Notes: generated by a model not told the origin, from the letters alone. A stretch of 64,000 nucleotides of DNA from Dendrobium chrysotoxum (GCA_019925795.1 CM034311.1:14762926-14826925); one strand, 5' to 3'; shown: positions 47,601-59,616, counted from the first letter of the stretch. Numbers and translations: made by a program.

Positions 47601-48960
47601 GAAAATAGAAAAAGATGAAGGATGAAGATAATCGATTAGGATCCCAAAAACATAACCATGAAATCAAAATAACACAAAAACGAATAAAACTTATAGCAAA
47701 AACACATAAAAGCAACATTTTTTTTTTATCAAGCTGCTCGAGTAAATCAAAATTTTTTTTCTTGATTTTAGATTCAAAAACCAGTAACAGGAGGATTCAC
47801 AGCACTGAAATCCAGAAAAGGTTGGAAATAATCAACTTTCGTAACTCCGACCCCGGGCACCTTATCGATGCAAACCTCTTTCAAAACAAAAATCTGATTC
47901 AGAAGAAAAGACATTAGATTTGAAAAGAGATCCTTTCAAGCCTCGTTCCAGAAAAATATCTGATATAATAGTGTTATAAAGTAAAAAATCAGAAATCAAG
48001 ATTTTCAAACACAAGCTTTTAAAATATTAAGTGGCGCACGGATTTTTCTAAGACATTTAACGATCGGAAAGGAAAGAAAGCTTGGTTCGGCTCATTTTGT
48101 GCCTCTTTTTCCATTTGTTTGGCGCACTGCGCATCTTTTGATTTTTGATACACTTTGTGTATTTGGTATTTTCGCATCTTTTCATTTTTGGGCTCATTTT
48201 ATGCCTCTTTTTCAATTTGGTTGGCGCACTGCGCATCTTTTGTAAGCTTTCTTCTATTCATAATCATTAAAGAGTCCTAGCTATGAAATTACCTTCCAGA
48301 TATAGGAGACGCTCTCCACAATAAGGAAGAGTAATTCACAAAATAAAAGCCATATGTCGTATGATAAGTGCAATCACTTGGTTTAGAAAATCATAACAAT
48401 GAGTCAAGACTTTGAAAACACTATTTTTATGAGGTAGATTACTGTAGGAAGATAAAATAAATCTCTATTTCAAAAACTAATATTTTAATTTTGAAAAAGA
48501 TTTTTATCCAAAAGAAACTATACACCCGTAAAGGAGTTAGAGGAAGAGAAACAATCATCAATATTTCTTCCCTTTAACAGATTCAGTGGAATCAATCACT
48601 GCTTACCAGCTTTCAAACCAAAATAAGGTAAAACTCCCAGTCAGAAATTCAGATTATCAGAAGTAGTGAGCGGTGATCAGATTTTGAAAAGCATAAAATA
48701 GTAAGTGTAAGATATGAACCAGTGAATAAAAATAGGTAGAAAATCACAGCAAAGTAAATACTCAAATTAGACTATCAGTAAGGCTAAAACAGAAATCAAC
48801 AGAGGAAATAAAATCACTGAAAGAAAATAATAAAACCAAGAACTAACTAACAGAAAACAGAATACCAATCAGAACAATCAGAAATCAGCAGTCATCAGAA
48901 TCAAGCATTTATATTAATCACTCCTAATCTGATTCTCAAAATGCTGAATGAGTCAAAGGC
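47600..48960. other. Non-coding stretch between pol and the internal promoter of the younger Sirevirus
   Basis: A-rich on the + strand and without coding similarity. It contains two 52-bp direct repeats, 48089-48140 and 48191-48242, each holding the palindromic word GCGCACTGCGC. The older Sirevirus has only about 200 bp at this place, so roughly 1.2 kb is extra here. Confidence 0.6.
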
Positions 48961-48961
48961 C

Positions 48962-51660
48962 AGTGGTTTAGTGAATATGTCAGCCAACTAATTTTCAGTT
49001 GCTACATGATGTAGCTCAATGTCCCCTTTAGTAATGTGGTCCCTAATGAAGTGATGCCTTATATCAATGTGTTTGGTCCTAGAATGTTGGATTGGATTCT
49101 TAGAGATACAGATGGCAGTAGTATTATCACACAGAACAGAAATTGTGCCAACTGGTACCCCTAAATCCAAGACCTGTTGCTTCAACCAAAGAACTTGGGC
49201 CACACAACTCCCTAAGGCAATGTACTCAGCTTCAGCAGTGGAAAGTGCAACTGAGTTCTATTTTCTACTGGACCAGGAGACTAATGACTGTCCTATGAAT
49301 TGACAAGTCCCAGAAGTGCTCTTTCTATCCACCCTACACCCCGCAAAGTCAGAATCAGAATATCCAATGATCTCAAAGGAGGTGCTGTGCCTAGGGTACC
49401 AGATTCCTAAGTTTGGGGTCCCTAAAAGATATCTAAGAATTCTCTTAACAGCAGTCAGGTGGGACTCTTTGGGATCAGCCTGAAACCTAGCACAAAGACA
49501 GACACTAAACATGATATCAGGTCGGCTAGCAGTCAGGTAAAGCAGTGATCCTATTATCCCTCTATACTTCTTCTGATCAACAGATTTTCCACTTGAATCC
49601 TTATCTAACTGAACTGAGGAGGGAATGGGAGTATTGATTGGCTTAGCTTTGTCCATTTCATATTTTTTTTAAAATATCCTTAGTATATTTTGATTGATTG
49701 AGAAAGGTTCCATCATCCGTTTGCCTTATGCTAAACCCCAAAAAATAGGATAATTCTCCCATCATACTCATCTCAAACTCCTTACTCATTATTTTGGAAA
49801 ACTCATCACATAAATATTTATCAGAAGATCCAAAAATTATATCATCAATATAAATTTGGACAATGAGTAAGTCATCTCCTATTCTCCTCAGAAAAAGGGT
49901 GGTGTCTACGCTCCCCTTAACAAACTCTCTTTCTAACAGGAATGTGCTAAGCCTCTCATACCAAGCTCTAGGTGCCTGTTTCAATCTATATAAGGCCTTT
50001 TTTAATTTATAGACATGATTTGGATATTGGGAACTCTCAAAATCTGGGGGTTGTTCTACAAAAACATCTTCTTTAATTACCCCATTTAAAAAGGCACTCT
50101 TGACATCCATTTGAAACAGCTTAAATCCCTTATAACAGGCAAAGGCTAGTAGCACTCTAATGGCTTCCAATCTAGCTATAGGGGCAAAAGTCTCCTCTAA
50201 ATCAATCCCTTCTATCTGATTATACCCCTTAGCCACCAATCTTGCCTTATTTCTCACCACCACACCAGAGTCATTCATCTTATTCTTAAAGACCCACTTG
50301 GTTCCCACAATACTTTGATTTTTAGGTCTTTCTACTAACTCCCAAACATCATTCCTTACAAATTGATTCAATTCTTCCTACATAGCTAAAATCCAAAACT
50401 CATCCGACAAGGCTTGATTGATGTTGGTGGGTTCAATCATTGAGATAAAGGCAGAATGGTTTACTTCCTTCCTAAGTCCATGCCTAGTCCTAACACCTTC
50501 AGAAGGGTCTCCTAAGATCAATTCTTTAGGATGACTCGAAGAATATCTCCAATCTCTAGGCAACGTGATTTGAGGTTCTACCCTTTCCTCCAAATTTGTA
50601 TTTCCAACTCCTTGGGTAACCTCAATAATCTCTTCATCTTCTACTTCAGATCTAGACTCCTTAGGATCAGATTCATCAAACACTACATAGGTTGTTTCTT
50701 CCACCACCAAAGTCCTCCTATTGAACACCCTAAAGAATTTCCCCACACTTGAATATCCTAAGAACACTCCTTCATCAGATTTGGGATCAAATTTTCCTAA
50801 GGGTGACTTCCCGTTGTTCAGAATGAAAACCTTACAGCCAAAGACATGGAGGTGGGACAGATTTGGAGTTCTACCCTTAATGATCTCATAAGGTATCTTG
50901 TTCAGTTTGACTCTCACATTCACCCTATTCAGTACATAACAGGCAGTGTTCACCGCTTCAGCCCAAAAGTATTTTGGAAGTGAATACTCGACAAGCATGG
51001 CTCTAGTAGCTTCCACTAAGGTCCTGTTCTTCCTTTCAGCTACCCCGTTCTGCTGAGAGGTCCTAGGAGCTAAAAAATTGTGACTAATCCCTTGATCCTC
51101 ACAAAAACTTCCAAATCTTTCATTTTCAAACTCCCCTCCGTGATCACTATGGATGGTAATAATCTCACCTCTAACTAAGTCCTTTTGGGTGACTCTCCTA
51201 AGGGTTTTCATACTGGCATGGCACAATCTCCTATGCCATAACCAAGACTCATCAGCAGCAGTTTTTAAGCAAATTGAATTCTCAGTTTTAATGCTACTTA
51301 CATCCAGCTTGTAGACGTTGTTGATCCTTTGCCCCTGCAAGACAACTTTATCATTTAAGCTTAAAATGCAGCCAGTGGGCAGGAATTTGATGCTGTATCC
51401 TTTGTCACGGAGTTGACTGATGCTCAGCAAGTTGTGTTTCAGTCCATCTATAAGTAAAACATTATCAATCATAAAATTCTTTGAATCACCAATTATACCT
51501 GAGCCTACCACCTTCCTGGTGGTGTTATCTCCAAGTTTAACCTTGCCTCCAGCCCTGGCCTCCAGCGAAATGAACTAATTTACATCTCCAGTCATATGTC
51601 TAGAACATCCGCTGTCCAGGTACCACATGCTCTCACGAGATCTTGTGTGAGAGCACACTT
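48962..51660 (-). pseudogene. pol: Younger Sirevirus pol: protease, integrase (deleted), RT, RNase H
   Basis: Protease starts with WYLDSGCSRHMTGD near 51635 (DSG present). The integrase zinc region keeps WHRRLCHAS, but about 100 codons are missing between QKDLVRG and HSDHGGEFEN (junction near 51170); these carry the CxxC of the zinc region and the first catalytic Asp. The second Asp and the Glu (NGVAERKNRTL) remain. RT (50371-49660) has FQMDVKSAFLNG and YIDDIIFGSS intact. RNase H runs to DIFTKPL near 48965. Stops: TAG at about 51575, 50378, 49255 and 48990. An eight-A run near 49670 shifts frame after RT. Gag and pol are in different frames. Confidence 0.92.
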
Positions 51661-51669
51661 ACAAAATCA

Positions 51670-53481
51670 TCAAATGTCAGTCTTAGGAATCCAAACAGGT
51701 TTGGGTTCCTTCTTATGAAAAGAAGAATGCAATGCATGCGTGCTGTGCTGTGAAACAGGCAGTTTGGGTCTCCACACCCAATGTGTACTACGGTGAACAG
51801 TGCAAGTGTGTGAGATGTGTCCTAACATGCCACATGAAAAACATCTAACACCAGGAAAAGGATTAACTAGGCGTCGTGAGTGATAGTGCCTCTTCTTAGA
51901 AGTGTATGAAACATGCTTTGATGAACTTGCAACAGATTTTTCAAAAGATGGCGGTGCATAAAACTGTTCAAAAGTAGGCGGTGTTTTGTTCTTTTCAAAA
52001 GCACTGATTTTCACTTTCAAAAACTCAATGTGTTTATTTAAACTTGCAATTTCAAAGGTTCTTGCACTTTCATTACTTTCTAAATCAGATGCCATATCAT
52101 TCACTTTCTTAAAAGTAACTTCTAATTCAACATGCGATGTTTTTAACAAATCGTGCTCAGCAGTTAAATCAGAATACTTTTTGTTTAATTCATCAAACTC
52201 ATCTAGTAAAGACATGTGATTGCTATCAATAGTGGAATGATTCTTAATCAACACATCATGCTCTTTTTGCAAAGTCAAGTAATTCAATTTCAAACTAGCA
52301 TGGGTTTTCTTAAGCTTCTTATATGATGTATGAATCTTTTCAGAAACTTTAAATAACTGATCGTAAGTAAGCTCACATACCTCTTCCTGGTCGGACTGAC
52401 CAGGGTGATCATCAGCCATCAGACACAAGTTTGTTTCCTCCTCTTCATCTTCAGTCTCAGAAGAGTCGGATGCAGAGTCTGCCCAGAACGCCTTCTGAAT
52501 CTGCTTCTTATCCTTTCTGAATTTTGGTTTCTCCTCACCCTTCTCCTTGCTTGGATGAGCTTTAAGTGTAGGACAATCAGCCTTAATGTGTCCAGGCTTC
52601 CTGCATTCAAAATAAACAGTATCAGATGAACCCTTGAAATTTTTACTGGACTTACCTTTGTTCCACTTGTGATAGTTCTTATGTTTCTTCCTTAGAAAGC
52701 TTTTGAATTGCCTTGTGATCAAGGCAACATCATCGCTATCAGACCCGGAAGAACTAGAATCACTCTCGTTGGCCTTCAGTGCCACTGTTTTCTCTTTCTT
52801 GCGTTCACCTGCATCAAGTTGCCTTTGGTTCACCCCTTGCTCGTAAGCAATGAGTGATCCAAGTAAGCTGTCAATAGAGTAAGTATTTAAATCTTTAGAT
52901 TCAGTGATAGAAGTAATCTTAGCATCATAAGAAGCAGGCAAACATCGAAGAATTTTGTTCACTCTCTCGTAGTTAGTAAGTTCTCTACCTAAAGCATGCA
53001 AAGAGGTAACAATCTGAGTGAACCTTGTGTATATTTCTGAAATAGTCTCACTAGGTTTCATGTGAAAAAGTTCATAATCATGTAACAAGATGTTTAACTT
53101 AGACTGTTTGACTTCAGTTGTACCTTCGTATGTTATACATAATCTATCCCATATTTCCTTTCCCGTTGTACAAGTAGAAACACACATATAGTCTTCAGAT
53201 TTTAAAGCACAAAAGAAACAGTTCAAACATTTGACATTTAATTGTGCTAAATCACGATCATCAAACGTCCAATCAGCAAAAGACAATTCAGTTTTCACAT
53301 TGTTAACCAATCTAAAAGGTGGTTCGTATCCGTCCTTAACTAACATCCACATGCGATAATCAATAGATTGCAGAAAAGTAGACATGCGTGTTTTCCAAAA
53401 ATCAAAAGGAATATTATCAAACAACGGTGGTCTAGTAATAGAATAACCTTCAGCAGTATTACGATTGTTACAGTTAGCCAT
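51670..53481 (-). CDS. gag: Younger Sirevirus gag
   Basis: A 603-codon uninterrupted frame, the longest in the window. Residues about 10-230: copia-type gag domain (RPPLFDNIPFDFWKTRM start, LLHDYELFHMKPSETISEIY). A Ser/Asp-rich linker is followed by a first zinc knuckle near residues 286-300 that reads YFECRKPGHIKADC, where the first Cys of CX2CX4HX4C is Tyr. Residues about 370-500 are a heptad-like coiled coil. A second, intact knuckle near 543-557 is CFSCGMLGHISHTC. Long gag with a coiled coil is typical of Sireviruses, in which gag has been reported to bind dynein light chain 8. It ends with two TGA codons. The ATG is close to the primer site. Confidence 0.9.
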   Translation of the reverse strand: MANCNNRNTAEGYSITRPPLFDNIPFDFWKTRMSTFLQSIDYRMWMLVKDGYEPPFRLVNNVKTELSFADWTFDDRDLAQLNVKCLNCFFCALKSEDYMCVSTCTTGKEIWDRLCITYEGTTEVKQSKLNILLHDYELFHMKPSETISEIYTRFTQIVTSLHALGRELTNYERVNKILRCLPASYDAKITSITESKDLNTYSIDSLLGSLIAYEQGVNQRQLDAGERKKEKTVALKANESDSSSSGSDSDDVALITRQFKSFLRKKHKNYHKWNKGKSSKNFKGSSDTVYFECRKPGHIKADCPTLKAHPSKEKGEEKPKFRKDKKQIQKAFWADSASDSSETEDEEEETNLCLMADDHPGQSDQEEVCELTYDQLFKVSEKIHTSYKKLKKTHASLKLNYLTLQKEHDVLIKNHSTIDSNHMSLLDEFDELNKKYSDLTAEHDLLKTSHVELEVTFKKVNDMASDLESNESARTFEIASLNKHIEFLKVKISAFEKNKTPPTFEQFYAPPSFEKSVASSSKHVSYTSKKRHYHSRRLVNPFPGVRCFSCGMLGHISHTCTVHRSTHWVWRPKLPVSQHSTHALHSSFHKKEPKPVWIPKTDI

Positions 53482-53523
53482 GGATCAAATTCAAAAATTT
53501 TTTAAACAAAAATTTTGAATCCC

Positions 53524-53535
53524 GCTCTGATACCA
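53524..53535 (-). other. Primer binding site of the younger Sirevirus
   Basis: In element sense TGGTATCAGAGC, two bases after the 5' LTR end: a perfect initiator-Met-tRNA complement. Confidence 0.95.
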
Positions 53536-53537
53536 CT

Positions 53538-55195
53538 TGAAAGTTCGAAAGGGATGTTAAGCCCTAGTGAACTAGTCCCGAGGCTAACCAAGAGGGGGGG
53601 TGAATTGGTTATTTAAAAATTTCACAACAATAATGAAAAATCTTTTCAAAACTTAACATCGGAAACGATTAAACAAGAATGAAAAGATCAATCTAAGATA
53701 TTCACCCACGCAGTTAATATCAAAAAGTAAAGTGCAGAACTGAATCAGAAAAGCAAACAAGATTTTATAGTGGTTCGGTCAACTTGACCTACGTCCACTC
53801 CCCGGAGCCTCCCCTCCGGGTATTGCACTAAATAGAAAGTGTCTCTCCTTTTTCTCCCACAGTAAGGCGGAGAAGCCTGTACAAACAGCTCCTTTTCACC
53901 ACACGGTGAGGCAGAGAACCAGACCTCCTTTTGCTTCCTCCTGAAGCAGGCAGAGAACCTTCGAACTCCTTTTGCTTCCACCTGAAGCGGGCAGAGAACC
54001 CCGGATCTTCTTACGAATGATCCTCCCACGACGAACACCGACTAGACGAAAGACGACGAGCGGAGAAGATGACTCTGATCCGTGCTTGGAGCAACCTTAG
54101 TGAATCCCTCACTAACTCCCCCTCACAAGATCTTCTCTCTCTCTCCCAACTCTCTCTCTCTCTAGGGTTTCTCAGGGAAGGAAGGTAGCAAAAGATGTTT
54201 CTTATTTTTAGAAAAAGCTCTTTTATAGGAGGGCTTAAAATTTGCCCTAAATCTCAACTGGTCGGCCAAGATCATCCAGGACGATCGGTAGATCGTCCTG
54301 GATGATCAGTTCAAATTCAGCTATTTCAGCCTGGATGATCTAGCTCTTCTAGATGATTAGTAGAAAAAATTGTTCAGATCATCCCGTACGATCCTGCGAT
54401 CGTCCGGGACGATTAGTGTAAATCGAGGAATATCGTCCAGAGGACAGCTCGGGTCGTCCAGAGTAACTTGTGCTGGATGACCAAAAAATGACTTGATCGT
54501 CCAGAATGATAAGGATATCGTCATGTACGATTAGTTCAAAAAGGCCCTAAATTGTCCTGTACATAGCTCTCGACATACAGCTTAAATGCCCTAGACGATC
54601 AAGATCGTCCGGGATGATCCTGCGATCGTCTAGGACGATATGATCGTATCAATCAAAAATAAATTGCTTTCCTTAATTACCAGATTAAATTAGGCATAAT
54701 TGTACTGAATCGTTCGGGATGATACACGTATCGTCCAGGACGATCAGACCAAATAACTAAAAATAAAAACTTGCCTAACTTGATCTGGCGGCTGAGAATT
54801 TTTGATTTGGGCATATCGTTCCGTACGATCCAGAGATCATCCAGGACGATCTGCTTAATCATACCCTCTTAACTTAGTCACCCTAATTAGGGTTTCTATT
54901 TTGGCTGGATCATCCAGGACGATGTGAATATCGTCCAGGACGATCTGAACAAAAAATGAACAGAAACTCTAATTCACTCAAGCTCTCCCCCTGAGTGTGT
55001 GTGTGCAAGGTTACTTAGCTAGGGGATCAGTTACATTACAATTGACTCAATAAAATGAAAAGTAGTACATTGGACACACTTGGACCCGATCTTGACTTGG
55101 TTTGAGTGGCTCGTAGTCTTTTGTGCATGAAACAGATTAGCCAAGCAAAACACACTGGAAACATGTTTGTCATTATCAAAACCAGATTTGCAACA
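53538..55195 (-). repeat. 5' LTR (right) of the younger Sirevirus
   Basis: Same length as the left LTR and colinear with it, with the same palindrome pairs and a TATA box at 54220-54227. TGTTGCAAATC starts it in element sense at 55195. Transcription of gag-pol on the - strand would start here. Confidence 0.95.
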
Positions 55196-55421
55196 CATAT
55201 TTCTTTGACTCTAGAGTGAGTCATTCTTCTCTATTTAAGCATGTATTGGATGAATTAGGTTTGATTCAAAATATGTCAGCTTCTAGTTTATATGTTATGT
55301 TGCCTACTAGAGATTGTTTGGTGGCTAGTAAACGCTTTTGGTGTGAGATGTAAATTAAGAATAAGAAGTTTAAATCAGAATTGTTTGTATTTTGTTTGAA
55401 GGAGTTTTATATAATAGTGGG
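55196..55421 (+). pseudogene. Chromovirus E protease fragment right of the Sirevirus
   Basis: Starts with the right copy of CATAT (55196-55200). The frame then continues FFDSRVSHSSLFKHVLDELG, the gypsy protease active-site region with DSR for DSG, followed by MLPTRDCLVASKRFWCEM and KSELFVFCLKEFYIIVG. It is cut at 55421 by chromovirus D; the remainder would lie beyond the right edge. Confidence 0.8.
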
Positions 55422-56799
55422 TGTGAAACCTTAATTTTTTTTACCTTAAATAGTCAATAATTATTTCATGAGTCATTATAAGTCAAAATCACAAATCGTC
55501 TTCACAAGAACATATATAATGTAGTTCTTTAATTACCCCTTTTTTCATAATTTTTGGACACTAGTGAAATTCTTTACAAAATTAGCACATGTCGGTACAA
55601 GTGGAGGTTTTGAGATTATGAGGTGTCCATTTTGTAAACCAATTTAACCAAAATTTTTTAAATAAAATGAGCTATTTTATGAATACTTTTCTATAATTTA
55701 TGGAATCCCTAATATAATTTTAATAAACTTTAGCCTGAAATTAATTATAATAATATTATTATATATTATTAAAAAAATAAAATATCAAAAGGCAAATGGC
55801 TTTATGCCATTTTTCCATGTACTGCTTCATTTTCACTAAACAGATATCAGCTTAGGGAGTTTAGGGAAGAAACATAGGAGAAAGAAAGAGAAAGTCCAAT
55901 CTAGGTGACTTGAGCCATTTTTGTCTATCATCCCAGTTGAAAAACTTATATGTCTCGAGGTAGGTCACATTACGCCTATCTCAAATTTTGAAAATATAAT
56001 GTTTTTATCTAATGATCAAATCAAAATTATTTTTTTATTAGTGAAAAATGTGAATAACTTTGCACTGATAAACATTCACCATATAACTTTTTATAGGTTA
56101 TAGAGATTGAGATTATGAACATTTTAAATATTTTCTTGAAATTTTATAATAAGGATTTTGAAATTTGTGAGGTTTTTATTGAATAAAATATTATCTAAAT
56201 ACTAAAAAATAGTATTGTTGTACAATAAAAATCTTAAAATATTTTTTACACAATCCATAGTAATTTGGTTATATTTTAAAGATATGTATTTTTGCCTAGT
56301 AGGATTTTTTATTACCGGCCATAAAATAAAACTATTCAGTTCTAACACATGCTCAATTTTGCTTTAACTGCTATAATATGATGAAAAATGTGCATATGTG
56401 ATTAAATAATTTATACTCGGAGTTATAAGGCGCCAAAATGATTTGAGATCTATTTCGGTCTGGGGAATATTCTGATATGTATAAAGCTTGTTCTGATGGT
56501 TATTAATTATGTTCTAGTGCCTATGGGCATGTTTTGGTGCTATAAGCATGAAAGAAAGTCAAAAGGGGTCAGAATCCTTTGAAATTCTTTTTAGTTATGA
56601 GGAATGTGATATGAAGTGCTTTATGATATGAATTACAATTTATTCATCTACTAAGTATTATTTTTTAAAAAATTGGATAACTGCCATGCTCGTATTATAT
56701 TTCTCAGTACAGTAATTTGTTAGATTACATTTAACTAATTTTAAATATTCAGCAAAATATTTAATAAAAGAATATTAAATATTTAGATTAATTTTTGTG

Positions 56800-57841
56800 G
56801 AGAAGTGTAGGGAGAATAAGGAGGATCTATATATGATATTTATTGATTTAGAGAAAGCATATAATAAAGTTCCAAGAGAAGTTTTATGGAGAGTTCTAGA
56901 AAAGAATGGGGTTAATAATGCTTATATTCAAGTCATAAAGGATATGTATGCATGAGCTGTTACTTGTGTCCAGACACAAGGTGGTTTAACCAAGTATTTT
57001 CCTATTTCAGTTGGATTACATCAAGGATCAGCCTTAAGCCCATATCTTTTTGCTTTAACCATGGATGTTCTCGCTAGACATTTGCAAGAGGTTGTGCCCT
57101 AGTGTATGCTTTTTACTGATGATATTCTTCTTATTGATAAGATTAGAGAGGGAGTTGAATGTAAACTTAAATTATGGAGGTCAACATTGGAGTCTAAAGG
57201 CTTTCATTTGAGTAGATCTAAAACTGAATATATGGAATGTAATTTTAGTAATAATAGTTCTAGTGGGGGATTGTGACTTTGGGTGATAAAGTCATTAATA
57301 ATGGTAGACATTTTAGATACCTTAGGTCTATTGTATAGAGTGATGGTGAAATAGATGGGGATACTATTAGTAGAATTCAAGTTGGATGGTTGAAGTGGAG
57401 GAATGCATCGGGCTTGTTGTATGATAGAAAAGTCCCCCTCAAACTTAAGAAAAAATTTTATAAGATGGTGGTTAGACCTGTAATGCTTTATGGTGAAAAA
57501 TATTGTCCATTAAAAGAGAAGTATAATATTAAGTTAAGTGTTGCAAAGTTGAGGATGATCAAGTGGATGAGTGGCTTTACTCTTCAAGACAGGATACGAA
57601 ATGAACATATTCATGAAAGGTTGGAGTAGCTCCAGTGGAAGATAAGATTAGAGAGAGTCGCCTTACATGGTTTGGTCACATAAAATGACGGCCTTCCGAT
57701 GGCCCGATTAGGAAAGTAGATGTATTAGATTTGAATTATGTTAAGAAGGGTAGAGCTAGACCTAAAAAGACTTTGTTAGAAAATATTAAAAATGAACTTT
57801 CTTTATTAGATTTAAATGAGAATTTAACTTTTAACAGGGCT
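56800..57841 (+). pseudogene. RTE LINE reverse transcriptase fragment
   Basis: Motifs in order: FIDLEKAYNKVPREVLWRVL (first catalytic Asp), GLHQGSALSPYLFALTMD, FTDDILLI (two catalytic Asp), LESKGFHLSRSKTEYMEC, then KVPLKLKKKFYKMVVRPVML and the LRMIKWMSGFT type of C-terminal segment, and GRARPKKTLLENIKN. Stops near 56955, 57100 and 57275 and frame changes break it. The last codons (WRKRIHVANPT and stop) are found beyond the insert at 59625-59660. Confidence 0.9.
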
Positions 57842-59616
57842 ATCCTTTCCTTTCTGGGAATCCAACCTTTGGATCTATGTATCCCCACTCAAAGGTGCAC
57901 TTTCACAACTCAATACCAATATTACAAATAATTTATATTAAATGAAAGCAATAAAATCTAGATTCTCATGCAAGGTTATCCTAATAAAATCATCTCAAGT
58001 AGTTTATATATAAATTAAAATACTCATCACAGCCACACTTGGTCATGCTCTTAATTATTTTGAGGGCTAAGCAAACTCTGGAGCACTTGTAGCAATTTAT
58101 GACAATGATTTTTTTTATTAGCCCTCATTTATGTAAGGGGGCTGAGTAATTTTTGAAGCCCCTGCATAAAATAAAGTTAGTATTTAAATCATGATTATTG
58201 CCCCTCCTTTTATTAGCGTTGCACTGCAATAAAAATACACTAAATTAAAATTTTAAATGCATTAACTCTAGAAGCATTCACCCTACATAAGTTTGGGGCC
58301 AATTAGGAAATCCTCTAGACGTTGGCCCTATTTCTAAGAACTATAACCTACCCACCCATCTTTCATAAAATGACTGGACTCATGGTTTTGAAGCGACTAG
58401 GTGGTTAGCTGGCTCCCCAATCCAGGCTGGGGTAAGTCCAGGTTTTGCATTGCATTAGCTAGGACATGGGTGTTAGTGTTGCGTAGAACACTAGACCCAC
58501 TCTAGATCTAGGATTCAAGGCTACTATTATTTCATAGTACACCTCATCAGTAGGTAAGTCTTCTATCATCCAGAGACTATAAACCCTACTTATCTGCATC
58601 ACACGGATAATGTCACCTCCATCCTTCTCTCCTGTATGCTTTGAGTGCATGATTTATTTATTTTCTCTAGTTTCTTCTCACTACCTTAGTCCCTTCGGAT
58701 GCTGATCTGAGTCGTGCATGTTGACTAAGCCTAGTTGAACCTTTCTTTCCCTTTGAGTAGGATTTTCTAGTCTTCTCCATATGTGCCAGTCCCAATATGG
58801 GAAGAATAACATAGAATCCTTAATCGAGAGTTTTCTTAGGCCTCAGCCCGAGATGTAATTAACCACGGGGGCTTGCGCCCATGGGAAATTGAATCCCAGT
58901 TTCAAATAAACCCCACTCGAGCTGATGTATTGGGTGGGGGAAACCTGTTATGATGAATAGATCGCACATATTATTATCCATCGGGATGTGTCGGTGAGAG
59001 CCGCTATCCTCAATGGTTAATCATATGTGTGATCGAATCTACCCTCCCATTGGCAATACCATCTCCCTTTCCGGGCCGACGGTGTTTTTGTGTCCTTTCG
59101 GAGGTCCACAGGTTTCTGGCGACCACGGTGGGGATAGGTTGGGAAAGGTGGGAGGAAGTCTAGGGAGCTCTCTCACAAAATCTCAGGGGCTGAGGGTTCT
59201 TGGAGAGAGAGAGATTGTAAAAGTCCCTAAAATAAACCCTAAACTCTCTATTTAAAGGTCTAAGGCTCATGATGAACGGCTAGGATCGAATCTCCATTCA
59301 ATTAGGAGGGAAATAGAGTGGTTTAGGCTGTGGTTTTGAATTGGAACCTATTAAAAATGAGTTTAATACATTAAATGAGTCTTAATGGGTCAAATTGACC
59401 CATTAATGACTTGGGTTGACCAAGTCCAAGGTTGAATTGGTCAACCTAGTCAATTAGGGTCAAGGGGGTGAGGGTTGAGTCTTGAATTGGGCTTAGCATT
59501 GATTAGAACTTGAATTAGGTTCAAAAGGGCTGATTGAGTCTATTTGGGTCAACCCTGGTTGACCTAGTCAATAAGGTGGACCCAGGACCTGGGTATGGGG
59601 AAAAATAAAGTCAACA
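57842..59616 (-). mobile_element. LTR-like insert within the RTE LINE
   Basis: 1775 bp flanked by AGGGCT at 57836-57841 and 59617-59622; removing it restores the LINE coding end. On the - strand it starts TGTTGACTTTATTTTT, resembling the start of the LTR at 60559 (TGTTGACCTCATTTTTT). Then come many TTGACC/GGTCAA words (59360-59615), a TTTAAATA box near 59250-59257 (- strand), and a CT-rich leader. This resembles U3-promoter-leader of an LTR, so a solo LTR is likely, but the other end lacks a clear CA terminus. Confidence 0.55.

Larger units (their letters stand above)
43935..55195 (-). mobile_element. Younger Sirevirus-type Ty1/copia element, complete structure
   Basis: 11.26 kb with two LTRs of about 1658 bp, Met-tRNA primer site, gag, pol, accessory gene with its own promoter-like region, polypurine tract, and a perfect 5-bp target duplication CATAT. 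It is inserted in the protease region of chromovirus E. In the first 125 bp of the LTRs I count six substitutions and a one-base length difference, so it is not very recent. It cannot be autonomous: pol has several stops, one homopolymer frameshift and a deletion in integrase. The 1-529 LTR fragment belongs to the same family. Confidence 0.96.

Noticed and set aside
59115..59140. TGGCGACCACGGTGGGGA, resembling the primer-site region of Tat/Ogre elements on the + strand
   Set aside because: The surrounding insert reads as an LTR on the opposite strand (TGTTGAC start, TATA-like box), and no gag or other Ogre feature follows.
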